DNA of 64,000 bases from NCBI RefSeq assembly GCF_016722895.1, contig NZ_JAEQNA010000012.1, forward strand, positions 1-64,000. Direction: 5' to 3'. Source of the DNA: Ramlibacter aurantiacus. Its GTDB lineage: Bacteria; Pseudomonadota; Gammaproteobacteria; Burkholderiales; Burkholderiaceae_C. Position numbers and translations under genes: made by a program. The notes under the pieces were generated by a model. It made no database searches. It saw nothing but the letters and a program-made list of their open reading frames with translations, and had not been told where the DNA came from. This document shows positions 53,530-61,428 of this stretch, piece by piece. Each line of letters starts with the position of its first letter. The first letter of the stretch is position 1.

Positions 53530-54541
53530 GGGGAGACTTTCCGACCGCCACCTGGCGGACCACCTGCCGGGTCTGGGTGTCGATCACGGTGAGCCGCCGG
53601 GCCCAGCGCGAGGTGACCAGCAGCAGCCGGCCGCCCGCCACCAGCTCCATGCAGTCGGGCCCGCCGGGTGCCGGCAGCGTGTCCACCACTTCGAGGGACT
53701 GCAGGTCGATCTTGGAGATGGTGTTGGCCACCCGGTTGCTCACGTACACGTGGCGGCGGTCGCCGGCCGAGCGGAAGGCGTGGGCGCCGGCGCCGGTCTT
53801 GATGCGCCGGGTGACGCGCGGCTGCGGCCCGGTGAGGTCCCAGACCTCGACATGGTCGCCGCCGGTCATGCCCACCAGCAGGAAACGGTCGTCGGCCGTG
53901 CCGAACACGTCGGCCGGCATGGGGCCGGTCTTGGCCCGCCACTTGAGCGCCTGCGTGGCCAGGTCGATGGCGACGAGTTCGTCGCTGTCCTGCATGGTGA
54001 CGAAGGCCGTGGTGCTGCGGCTGTCGATCCAGATGTGGCTGGGTGTCTTGCCGGTGGGGATGCGCCTGGCCAGCTGCAGGTCCTTGCCGTCCCACCGGTA
54101 GAGGTCCACATGATCGAGCCGGTTGGCGGCCGTCACGAACCACTTCATGTCGGGCGAGAAGCGCAGGTGGTAGGGATCGATGATGCCGCGGACGGTGCGC
54201 TGGACCTCGGCCGTCCGCGGGTCGATGAAGGTGAGCGTGTCCGATTGCGCGTTGGCCACGATGACCGACTTTTCATCGGGCGTCATGTACAGGTGGTGGG
54301 GCTCCTTGCCGCTGGCGATGCGGCGCACCACTTTCCAGTCCCCGCCCGACGCGTCGATCACGCTGACGTCGGCGTCCTGGGAGTTGAGCACGAAGACGGG
54401 CGCGGACAGGCCGGCGATCGCAGGGGTGGCAGCCGGTGCCGGTGCCGCAGCCGGCCTGGCCGGTGCGGGTGGCGTCTGGGCGCTGGCGAACAAGGAGGCG
54501 GCTAGCCCCACGAAGACAGCGAACTGGCGAAGTTGAAGCAC
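53495..54541 (-). CDS. YncE-like beta-propeller, exported (348 aa)
   Basis: A signal peptide (LRQFAVFVGLAASLFASAQ) and an Ala/Pro-rich linker are followed by a seven-bladed propeller of YVTN/YncE type. Blade repeats include SVIVANAQSDTLTFIDPRT, TAFVTMQDSDELVAIDLAT and HVYVSNRVANTISKIDL. The role of such propellers is binding rather than catalysis; the ligand is unknown. GTG 54541 is the most likely start (it puts the signal peptide first), though no ribosome site is visible. It is the first gene of the row that continues with the deacetylase. Confidence 0.8.
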   Translation of the reverse strand: MLQLRQFAVFVGLAASLFASAQTPPAPARPAAAPAPAATPAIAGLSAPVFVLNSQDADVSVIDASGGDWKVVRRIASGKEPHHLYMTPDEKSVIVANAQSDTLTFIDPRTAEVQRTVRGIIDPYHLRFSPDMKWFVTAANRLDHVDLYRWDGKDLQLARRIPTGKTPSHIWIDSRSTTAFVTMQDSDELVAIDLATQALKWRAKTGPMPADVFGTADDRFLLVGMTGGDHVEVWDLTGPQPRVTRRIKTGAGAHAFRSAGDRRHVYVSNRVANTISKIDLQSLEVVDTLPAPGGPDCMELVAGGRLLLVTSRWARRLTVIDTQTRQVVRQVAVGKSPHGVWTLDHVRH

Positions 54542-54611
54542 GGGGCTGGGACGGTGCGTGGGGGTGCGCCAGTGTAGCCCGGCAGAAGCGGCGTTTCCGT
54601 AACATCGCGCG

Positions 54612-55385
54612 ATGGAACACACGGTGATCGACGGCGTGGCGCTCGAGGTACAGCGGGTGGGAAGCTCCGGTGCCCCGGCGCATGCGCCGCTCGTCTTTTT
54701 GCACGAAGGCCTGGGCTCGGTGGCCATGTGGCGCGACTGGCCGGCCAGGCTGTGCCACGAGTCGGGGCGCCAGGGCATCGTCTATTCGCGCCGCGGCTAC
54801 GGCGCATCCGATGGCGTGCCCGACGTGCGTGGCAAAGGCCGGCTCGGGGCCGACTACCTGCACCGGGAGGCGCTCGAGGTGCTGCCGGCCCTGCTGGCGC
54901 GGCTGGGACTGCAGAGCCCGGTGCTGGTGGGCCACTCCGACGGCGGCAGCATCGCCCTCATCCACGCGGCCGAACACCCGGTAGCCGCTTGCGTCGCGCT
55001 GGCCCCCCACGTCATCGTGGAAGACGTGTCGGTGCGCTCGATCGAGCAGGCCCGCGACGCCTTTCTGGGCGGCGACCTGCGCGAGCGGCTGGGGCGGTTC
55101 CACCGCGATGTGGATGGCGCCTTCTGGCAATGGAACGACATCTGGCTCAGCCGCGAGTTCCGCGACTTCGACATTCGCCCGCTGTGCCGCCGCATCACCG
55201 CGCCGGTGCTGGCGATCCAGGGCGAACAGGACCCGTACGGCACGCTGCGCCAGATCGACGAGATCGCCCCCACGGCCGGGCGGCTGCAGAAGCTGGTGCT
55301 GCCGGATTGCGGGCACTCGCCGCACCGCGACCAGCCGGATCGGGCGACGGCCGCGATCAGGGACTTCCTGCAGACGATCGACTGA
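54612..55385 (+). CDS. Alpha/beta hydrolase (257 aa)
   Basis: Alpha/beta hydrolase fold: VFLHEGLGSVAMWRDWP (oxyanion loop), the nucleophile elbow LVGHSDGGSIALIHA, the acid residue after AIQGEQDPYGTL, and the His in LPDCGHSPHRDQP. The triad is complete. There is no signal peptide. The substrate is unknown; the best relatives are carboxylesterases and ring-cleavage-product hydrolases. It stands alone, divergent from the propeller row. Confidence 0.9.
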   Translation: MEHTVIDGVALEVQRVGSSGAPAHAPLVFLHEGLGSVAMWRDWPARLCHESGRQGIVYSRRGYGASDGVPDVRGKGRLGADYLHREALEVLPALLARLGLQSPVLVGHSDGGSIALIHAAEHPVAACVALAPHVIVEDVSVRSIEQARDAFLGGDLRERLGRFHRDVDGAFWQWNDIWLSREFRDFDIRPLCRRITAPVLAIQGEQDPYGTLRQIDEIAPTAGRLQKLVLPDCGHSPHRDQPDRATAAIRDFLQTID

Positions 55386-55402
55386 TTCGCCCCCCGGGGG
55401 CT

Positions 55403-56131
55403 TCAGTCCTTGCGCCCCGCCAGCTCGACCTCTTCCAGCGTGAGCCAGCGCCACTGCCCCGGCGGCAGGTCGGCCGGCAGCGCGAAGCGGCCGATGCGCG
55501 ACCGATGCAGCGTCTCGACCCGGTTGCCGGCCGAGGCGACCATGCGCTTGACCTGGTGGTGCTTGCCTTCGGTGAGGGTCAGGCGCAGCGAGCGCTCCCC
55601 CGTGCGCTCGCAGGCCGCCGCGCGCACCGGGCGCGGCTCGTCCTCCAGGCGCACGCCGTCCAGCAGGCGCTGCACCTGCGCCGCCTCTACCGGATCGCGC
55701 GTGCCGACCTCGTAGACCTTGGGCACGTGGTGGCGCGGTGAACTCATGCGATGGATGAAGCTGCCGTCGTCGGTGAGCAGCAAGAGGCCGGTGGTGTCCT
55801 GGTCCAGGCGGCCGATGGCCTGCACGCCGTTCACCGCGCCCTTGTTGGGGCGCTGGCGCAAGGGCGCCGGCAGCAGCGTGTACACGCTGGGCCAGGCCGA
55901 GGGCTTTTGCGAGCACTCGGTGCCGGCCGGCTTGTGCAGCACCACGTAGGCCTGCCGCTGGTAGATCCAGGGCGCGCCGTGCACGCTGAAGTGCAGGCCC
56001 TGCGGCTCGACATCGGCCCACGGGTCGGTGCAGGGCACGCCTTCGAGCAGCACGTGGCCCTGCTCGATGAGGCCGGTGCAGACGCGGCGGGTGCCGAATC
56101 CCTGGGAAAACAACAGGTCCTGGAGTTGCAT
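55403..56131 (-). CDS. RsuA-type 16S rRNA pseudouridine synthase (242 aa)
   Basis: An N-terminal S4-like RNA-binding region (LLFSQGFGTRRVCTGLIEQGHV) is followed by the catalytic motif QAIGRLDQDTTGLLLLTDDG with its Asp, and by LTEGKHHQVKRMVASAGNRV. The family converts a 16S rRNA uridine (516 in E. coli) to pseudouridine. ATG 56131 gives the right N-terminus; the longer open frame upstream is antisense to the LysR gene. The starts of this gene and the LysR gene are only 25 bases apart. Confidence 0.92.
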   Translation of the reverse strand: MQLQDLLFSQGFGTRRVCTGLIEQGHVLLEGVPCTDPWADVEPQGLHFSVHGAPWIYQRQAYVVLHKPAGTECSQKPSAWPSVYTLLPAPLRQRPNKGAVNGVQAIGRLDQDTTGLLLLTDDGSFIHRMSSPRHHVPKVYEVGTRDPVEAAQVQRLLDGVRLEDEPRPVRAAACERTGERSLRLTLTEGKHHQVKRMVASAGNRVETLHRSRIGRFALPADLPPGQWRWLTLEEVELAGRKD

Positions 56132-56156
56132 GGGGCGCGTATCGTACGCGCCGCCC

Positions 56157-57086
56157 ATGAGTGCGCTTTTCAACCTCGCCCGATTCGACCTGGTCTCCAT
56201 CCGCCTGGTGGTCGACTGCGTGCAGCATGGCAGCCTCAGCGCCGCCGCGCGCGCATCGCACCTGGCCCTCGCCGCCGCCAGCCGCCGCATCCGCGACCTG
56301 GAAGACGCCGTGCGCGAGCCGCTGTTCGAGCGGCACGGGCGCGGCCTGCGGCCCACGCCCGCCGGCCGGGTGTTCGCCCGCCACGGGCTGGGCCTGCTGC
56401 AGGGCATGGAGCAACTCGCGGGCGAGCTGTCCGACCTGCGCCAGGGCATCGCCCGGCGCATCCGCCTGAGCGCCAATTCCGCGGCGATCAACGAGTTCCT
56501 GCCACCGCTGCTGGCCCGCTACGCCCGCCAGGCCCGGCAGGTGCGGATCGAACTGGAGGAGCAGCTGTCCACCGGCGTGGTGATGGCGCTGCGCGAAGGC
56601 CGGGCCGATGTCGGCGTGTTCGCCGAAGGCCCCGACACCGAGGGCCTGCAGTGCCGCGTGTTCCGGCACGACCAGCTGGTGCTGGTGCTGCCGCAGGGCC
56701 ACTCCCTGGCCGGTCGCGGCGCCCTGCCCTTCGCCGACGCGCTGGACGAAGACTGGATCACCCTCAGCGACGGCGCCGCCGTGGTGCTGAGGCAGCAGCA
56801 GGCGGCGCTGGCCGCCGGGCGGCCGCTGCGCATCCGCATGCAGGTGCGCAGCTTCGACGCGGTGTGTCACCTGGTGAGCTCGGGGCTGGGCATCGCCGTG
56901 CTGCCGCGCAACGCGGTCCGCCCCTTGCTCGCGCCCATGAAGCTGCGGGTTCGGCCGCTGTCGGACGAGTGGGCCTCGCGCGACCTGCTGGTCGCCACGC
57001 GCGCTGGCGCGGTCGAGCCGGCCGTCGGCGAGCTGGTGGACTTCCTGGCTTCCCCTGGCGCAGAAGCACGCGCCAAAAAGGTGTGA
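56157..57086 (+). CDS. LysR family transcriptional regulator (309 aa)
   Basis: The N-terminal winged helix is at residues 10-70 (FDLVSIRLVVDCVQHGSLSA, SRRIRDLEDAVREPLFERHG), followed by the two-lobed inducer-binding domain (IRLSANSAAINEFLPPLLARY onward). It lies directly upstream, on the same strand, of a CoA transferase-lyase-Bug receptor set that it probably controls. An inverted repeat of LysR-box type sits in the gap at 57130-57144. Confidence 0.93.
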   Translation: MSALFNLARFDLVSIRLVVDCVQHGSLSAAARASHLALAAASRRIRDLEDAVREPLFERHGRGLRPTPAGRVFARHGLGLLQGMEQLAGELSDLRQGIARRIRLSANSAAINEFLPPLLARYARQARQVRIELEEQLSTGVVMALREGRADVGVFAEGPDTEGLQCRVFRHDQLVLVLPQGHSLAGRGALPFADALDEDWITLSDGAAVVLRQQQAALAAGRPLRIRMQVRSFDAVCHLVSSGLGIAVLPRNAVRPLLAPMKLRVRPLSDEWASRDLLVATRAGAVEPAVGELVDFLASPGAEARAKKV

Positions 57087-57121
57087 AGGAATCGTGGCGC
57101 GCAGCAGATTCATTCACACCT
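57079..57121 (+). terminator. Long stem-loop at the end of the LysR gene
   Basis: AGGTGTGAAGGAATC (57079-57093) and GATTCATTCACACCT (57107-57121) pair along 15 positions with one mismatch around a 13-base loop. The stem includes the LysR stop codon. No T-run follows, so termination may be weak; it could also protect the 3' end of the mRNA. Confidence 0.5.
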
Positions 57122-57129
57122 CCTCACGT

Positions 57130-57144
57130 TTCGCAAAGTGCGAA
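57130..57144. promoter_or_regulatory. Candidate LysR operator upstream of the CoA transferase gene
   Basis: TTCGCA-AAG-TGCGAA is a perfect inverted repeat with six-base arms that satisfies the T-N11-A rule for LysR sites. It lies about 60 bases upstream of the CoA transferase start and just past the LysR gene. Confidence 0.5.
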
Positions 57145-57201
57145 GGCTCCGCTCACAACTTGGCAATGGACCGGGCCGGGCCGCGCCACCAAACTTCCGC
57201 C

Positions 57202-58425
57202 ATGGAATCACCTGCCTCCACCACCCTGGGCCCGCTGGCCGGATTGCGCGTGATCGAGATGGGCCAGCTCATCGCCGGTCCGTTCGCCGCCAAGACCCTG
57301 GCCGATTTCGGCGCCGATGTCATCAAGATCGAACCGCCCGCCACCGGCGACCCGCTGCGCGGCTGGCGGCTGCTGAAGAACGGCACCTCGGTCTGGTGGC
57401 AGATCCAGTCGCGTAACAAGCGCTCGGTCACGCTGGACCTGAAGCAGCCTGAAGCCCAGGAGGTGGTGCGCAAGCTCGCGGCCGAGGCCGACGTGCTGAT
57501 CGAGAACTTCCGCCCCGGCGCGCTGGAAGGCTGGGGCCTGGGCCCGGAGCGGCTGCAGGAGATCAACCCGCGCCTGATCGTGCTGCGCGTCAGCGGCTAC
57601 GGCCAGACCGGCCCCTACCGCGACCGCCCGGGCTTTGGCGCCATCGGCGAGGCCATGGGCGGCCTGCGCCACCTCACGGCCGAGCCGGGCCGGGTGCCGG
57701 TGCGGGTGGGCGTGAGCATCGGCGACACCCTGGCCGCGCTGCACGGCGTCATCGGCATCCTGATGGCCCTGCACGAGCGCACCCGCTCCGGCCGCGGACA
57801 GGTGGTGGACATCGCGCTCTACGAGGCGGTGTTCAACTGCATGGAAAGCCTGCTGCCCGAGTACAGCGCCTTCGGCGCGGTGCGCGGACCGGCCGGCAGC
57901 GCCCTGCCCGGCATCGCGCCGACCAACGCCTACCGCTGCGGCGATGGCGGCTACGTGCTGGTCGCCGGCAACGGCGACAGCATCTTCAAGCGCCTGATGA
58001 CCGTGATCGGGCGTGACGATCTCGGCCAGGACCCCGGCCTGGCGAACAACGCCGGCCGCGTCGCGCGGGTCGAGGAACTCGATGCCGCCATCGGCGCCTG
58101 GACCGCAGGCCGCGGCGTCGACGAAGCGCTTGCGGCGCTGGAAGCCGCGGCGGTCCCCTCGGGCAAGATCTACACCGTGGCCGACATCGCCGCCGATCCC
58201 CACTACCGCGCCCGCGGCATGCTGCAGGAGATCCAGCTGGACGACGGCGACCTGCTGACCATTCCCGGCGTGGTGCCCAAGCTCTCGCGCACCCCGGGCG
58301 GCCACCATCGCAACGCGCCGCGACTGGGCCAGGACACCGAGGCCGTGCTGCGCGAGATCGGCCTGGACGACACGCAGATCGAGGCCCTGCGCAGCCGCGG
58401 AATCATTCGCCCGGAGGCCGCATGA
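57202..58425 (+). CDS. CaiB/BaiF family III CoA transferase (407 aa)
   Basis: Family III CoA transferase: GLRVIEMGQLIAGPFAAKTL near the start, DVIKIEPPATGDPLRGW, the catalytic Asp in ARxRPGFGAIGEA-like context (RDRPGFGAIGEAMGG), then VGVSIGDTLAALHG and DIALYEAVFNCMES. It moves CoA between organic acids. No good ribosome site precedes ATG 57202, but the upstream residues of the open frame do not fit the family. It overlaps the lyase gene by four bases, so both products probably act on the same substrate. Confidence 0.92.
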   Translation: MESPASTTLGPLAGLRVIEMGQLIAGPFAAKTLADFGADVIKIEPPATGDPLRGWRLLKNGTSVWWQIQSRNKRSVTLDLKQPEAQEVVRKLAAEADVLIENFRPGALEGWGLGPERLQEINPRLIVLRVSGYGQTGPYRDRPGFGAIGEAMGGLRHLTAEPGRVPVRVGVSIGDTLAALHGVIGILMALHERTRSGRGQVVDIALYEAVFNCMESLLPEYSAFGAVRGPAGSALPGIAPTNAYRCGDGGYVLVAGNGDSIFKRLMTVIGRDDLGQDPGLANNAGRVARVEELDAAIGAWTAGRGVDEALAALEAAAVPSGKIYTVADIAADPHYRARGMLQEIQLDDGDLLTIPGVVPKLSRTPGGHHRNAPRLGQDTEAVLREIGLDDTQIEALRSRGIIRPEAA

Positions 58426-59360
58426 AGCGCATCTTCCTGAATGAAGTCGTCACCCGCGACGGCTTCCAGATCGAGCCCGAGTTCGTGCCGACCGACACCA
58501 AGGTGGCGCTGGTGGATGCCCTCAGCGAATGCGGCTACGCCAAGATCGAGGTCACGGCCTTCGTCTCGCCCAAGGCCATTCCCATGCTGCGCGACGCCGA
58601 GGAGGTGATGGGCCGCATCCGGCGCGTGCCCGGCGTGGAATACACGGTCCTGGTGCCGAACGTCCGCGGGGCCGAGCGCGCGCTCGAATCGAAGGCCGAC
58701 GAGCTGAACCTGGTGATGTCGGTGTCCGAGATCCACAACCTGGCCAACCTGCGCATGACGCGCGACAAAAGCTTCGCCGCGCTGCGCGAGGTGGTCCGCA
58801 CCGCCCAGCAGGGGCACACGCCGGTGAACGTGTCGTTGTCCACCGCCTTCGGCTGCCCGATGGCGGGCGAGGTGGCACAGCAGGACGTGATCGCCTGGGC
58901 CGAGCGCTACGCCGAACTGGGCGTGCGGGGCCTGACCATCTGCGACACCACCGGCATGGCCCACCCGGGCCAGGTCAGCCGCATGGCCGAGGCCTTGCAG
59001 CAGCGCTTCGGCCACCTGCAGCTGACCCTGCACTTCCACAACACGCGCGGCATGGGCCTGGCCAACGTGCTGGCCGCCGTGCAGTCGGGCATCGAGCGTT
59101 TCGACGGATCGCTCGGCGGCCTGGGCGGCTGTCCCTACGCCCCCGGTGCCAGCGGCAACATCTGCAGCGAAGACACCGCCCACATGCTGCAGGAGATGGG
59201 CTACGACACCGGCATCGACCTGCCGCGCCTGCTCCGGGTCGCGCGCCAGCTGCCCTCCATCGTCGGCCACGACGTGCCTGGCCAGGTGGCCAAGGCCGGC
59301 CGCAGCCGTGACCTGCATCCCGTGCCGGCGGCCGTGACCGAGCTGCTGGCTTCCGCCTGA
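58422..59360 (+). CDS. Hydroxymethylglutaryl-CoA lyase family protein (312 aa)
   Basis: HMGL-like TIM barrel: NEVVTRDGFQIEP (metal-binding Asp after the catalytic Arg), LSTAFGCPMAGEV, LHFHNTRGMGLANVLAAV and the Cys signature GGLGGCPYAPGASGN. It cleaves a 3-hydroxyacyl-CoA by a retro-Claisen step. With a CoA transferase fused by overlap (ATGA), a substrate such as a branched or C5-C6 dicarboxylic hydroxy-acid is plausible. It may not be true HMG-CoA, since no leucine-degradation genes are nearby. Confidence 0.9.
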   Translation: MKRIFLNEVVTRDGFQIEPEFVPTDTKVALVDALSECGYAKIEVTAFVSPKAIPMLRDAEEVMGRIRRVPGVEYTVLVPNVRGAERALESKADELNLVMSVSEIHNLANLRMTRDKSFAALREVVRTAQQGHTPVNVSLSTAFGCPMAGEVAQQDVIAWAERYAELGVRGLTICDTTGMAHPGQVSRMAEALQQRFGHLQLTLHFHNTRGMGLANVLAAVQSGIERFDGSLGGLGGCPYAPGASGNICSEDTAHMLQEMGYDTGIDLPRLLRVARQLPSIVGHDVPGQVAKAGRSRDLHPVPAAVTELLASA

Positions 59361-59397
59361 TCGAACCCCCTCGTTTTTCCTCCGGAGACATCGCACC

Positions 59398-60375
59398 ATG
59401 CAACGACGCCCGTTCCTTCGCAGCGCGCTCCTCGCCGCCGCTGCCACCACCTTCGCCACGGTCGCCGCCGCGCAGGCGGCCTACCCGAACAAGCCCATCA
59501 CGATGATCGTGCCCAACCCGCCGGGCGGCATCGTCGACTCGTCGGCGCGGCTGGTGTCGGACTCGCTGGCCAAGGTGGTGGGCCAATCGGTGGTGGTGGA
59601 CAACCGCCCCGGCGGCAGCGGCAACGTGGCGTATGCGCACGTAGCCCGGGCGCCGGCCGACGGCTACACGCTGCTGGCGTCGTACTCGGCCTACCACGTG
59701 GGCAACCCCTCGCTCTCGCCCAAGCTGCCCTGGGCTCAGAAGGACCTGGCCCCGGTGGCGCTGGTGACCGCGGGCACCAACGTCATCGCGGTGCATCCGT
59801 CGGTGCCGGTGAACACGCTGCAGGAATTCATCGACTACATGAAGAAGAACCCGGGCAAGCTGAGCTATGCGTCGCAGGGCAACGGCTCGCTGGCGCACAT
59901 CGGCACCGAGATGTTCAAGAGCCAGACCGGCACGCAGATGGTCCACATCCCGTACAAGGGCTCGGGCCCGGCCATCCAGGACGTGTTGTCGGGGCAGGTG
60001 CAGGTCTTCATCACCACGCCGCCGTCGGTGATGGGTCACATCCAGAGCGGCAAGCTCAAGGGCCTGGCCGTGACCGGCAAGACCCGCCACCCCAGCCTGC
60101 CCAACGTGCCCACCACCGCCGAGGCCGGTCTCAAGGGGTTCGAGCTGGAAGCCTGGGTCGGCGTCTTCGCGCCGGCGGCGACCCCGGCCGACGTGGTGAA
60201 CAAGCTCAGCGCCAGCATCCGCCAGGCGCTGGACCAGCCCGAAGCCAAGACCCGCGCGGCCGGCGCCGGCATCGAACTGCGCTACCTGCCGCCGCAGGCG
60301 CTGGAGGCGCAGGTCAAGCGCGAGACCGAGTTCTGGGCCGACATCATCAAGGCGGCGAAGATCACGGCGGATTGA
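59398..60375 (+). CDS. Bug family tripartite tricarboxylate receptor (325 aa)
   Basis: Periplasmic binding protein of the TTT system: a signal peptide (SALLAAAATTFATVAAAQA), then AYPNKPITMIVPNPPGGIVD, NRPGGSGNVAYAHVA, and GLAVTGKTRHPSLPNVPTTAEAG. Bug proteins bind carboxylates and are greatly expanded in Burkholderiales. No TctAB membrane genes are close by, as is common for orphans. It ends the LysR-CoA transferase-lyase set and probably binds the pathway substrate. GGAG precedes ATG 59398. Confidence 0.93.
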   Translation: MQRRPFLRSALLAAAATTFATVAAAQAAYPNKPITMIVPNPPGGIVDSSARLVSDSLAKVVGQSVVVDNRPGGSGNVAYAHVARAPADGYTLLASYSAYHVGNPSLSPKLPWAQKDLAPVALVTAGTNVIAVHPSVPVNTLQEFIDYMKKNPGKLSYASQGNGSLAHIGTEMFKSQTGTQMVHIPYKGSGPAIQDVLSGQVQVFITTPPSVMGHIQSGKLKGLAVTGKTRHPSLPNVPTTAEAGLKGFELEAWVGVFAPAATPADVVNKLSASIRQALDQPEAKTRAAGAGIELRYLPPQALEAQVKRETEFWADIIKAAKITAD

Positions 60376-60481
60376 GGCCGGTTGGCCCACCAGCGAGCAC
60401 AGCCGGACGGGTGTCGCCTCTTGTATCGCGAAGCCCTGCCCGTCAAAATACACACCCACCCGTACACACATGGAGTGAAGT

Positions 60482-60745
60482 GTGGCCCCCATCACAACCC
60501 GCGTCTTCATGAACGGCAACAGCCAAGCCGTGCGCATCCCGTCCGAGTTCAGGCTGGACACGGACCGCGTGCGCATCTCTCGCAACGAGCAGGGCGACCT
60601 GGTGCTGCAACCGCTGAGCACATCGCGTGGCGCTGCCCTGCTACAGGCTTTGGCCAATCTGGGCACGTCGGACGCTGCCTTCCTCGCTGCCCTTGAAGAG
60701 GATCGCGACCAGGCCCTGCCGGTGCAGGAGCGCGACTCTCTGTGA
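60482..60745 (+). CDS. vapB: VapB-type antitoxin (87 aa)
   Basis: AbrB/MazE-like swapped-hairpin N-terminus (TRVFMNGNSQAVRIPSEF) followed by a C-terminal toxin-binding tail (residues about 50-87). The start is GTG 60482, with GGAG six bases upstream; the frame has no ATG that keeps the DNA-binding domain whole. It neutralises VapC and should repress its own promoter with it. Its TGA overlaps the vapC GTG. Confidence 0.9.
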   Translation: MAPITTRVFMNGNSQAVRIPSEFRLDTDRVRISRNEQGDLVLQPLSTSRGAALLQALANLGTSDAAFLAALEEDRDQALPVQERDSL

Positions 60746-61152
60746 TCTACCTCCTGGACACCAATATCCTCATCTACCTGCTGAAGAACCAGCCGCCCGA
60801 AGTCGCCCATCATGTGGACGCCCTGGCCGAGGACGATGAACTATGCATGTCCTTCGTCACCTGGGCCGAACTGCTCAAGGGCGCGGAACGCAGCACCCGC
60901 AAGACCGAGGTCTTGCGGCAACTCGATGGTCTCACCCGCCAAGTGCCGGTGATCTATCCGTCAGGCCCGGAGATCTGCCGTCACTATGCGCAGCAATCCT
61001 GGCGACTCAAGGAGGCCGGAACGCCAATCGGGGCGAACGACCTTTGGATTGCCTGCCACGCGCTGGCGGAAGGTGCCACGCTCGTTACCCACAATGCCCG
61101 GGAGTTCGAGCGTGTCACTGGCTTAGACGTGAAGGACTGGGTGAAAGCCTGA
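60742..61152 (+). CDS. vapC: VapC-type PIN-domain ribonuclease toxin (136 aa)
   Basis: A PIN domain with its acidic metal-binding residues: YLLDTNILIYLLK (first Asp), TWAELLKGAE (Glu), GANDLWIACHALA (Asp) and THNAREFERVTGL near the end. VapC toxins cut specific RNAs, often initiator tRNA. The start is GTG 60742, in four-base overlap with vapB. All catalytic residues are present, so the toxin should be active. Confidence 0.93.
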   Translation: MIYLLDTNILIYLLKNQPPEVAHHVDALAEDDELCMSFVTWAELLKGAERSTRKTEVLRQLDGLTRQVPVIYPSGPEICRHYAQQSWRLKEAGTPIGANDLWIACHALAEGATLVTHNAREFERVTGLDVKDWVKA

Positions 61153-61154
61153 AA

Positions 61155-61360
61155 GCGGATGACCAAAAAACTTGAGGCGTGACGCCCACTGCCCTGAAGC
61201 CAGTGCGGGGCCTGATATCTAGTCTCTCGCCGCAAACGGCCGCGCAAGTGGCGGGTTACGACTGGTCGGCGAAGCAGAAGTACAGAGAGATTTACGGGAC
61301 AAGCTTCCCGACGTAACCCTCTACTAAAGAGTTTTTAGCGTTGGCTTTTTGGTCATCTGC
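61155..61360. repeat. Short segment flanked by 17-base imperfect inverted repeats
   Basis: The ends 61155-61171 and 61344-61360 are inverted copies matching at 15 of 17 positions (core GATGACCAAAAA). The 172 bases between are AT-richer than average and contain no credible gene, only a short coding-like fragment (about 61251-61314, reading GYDWSAKQKYREIYG before a stop). It lies between vapC and the acnB terminator and may be a MITE-like element or a gene remnant. Confidence 0.5.
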
Positions 61361-61383
61361 TGCATAACGCCCCCTGAAAGAAC

Positions 61384-61406
61384 AAAGCGGCCCGCGGGCC
61401 GCTTTT
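61384..61406. terminator. Terminator of acnB (bidirectional)
   Basis: AAAGCGGCCCG and CGGGCCGCTTT form a perfect 22-base palindrome, ending in T-runs on both strands. It lies 23 bases after the acnB stop and would also stop transcription coming from vapBC. Confidence 0.8.
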
Positions 61407-61428
61407 CTTCATGCTGCGCCGAACGAGA

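Noticed and set aside
54273..57113. Long minus-strand open frame across the propeller start, hydrolase and LysR genes
   Set aside because: It runs through at least four real genes on both strands and has an implausible composition.
61344..61377. GCATAACGCC and GTTGGC near the inverted repeat as an integron attC site
   Set aside because: The paired core and inner boxes (RYYYAAC with GTTRRRY in proper order and spacing) are not present.
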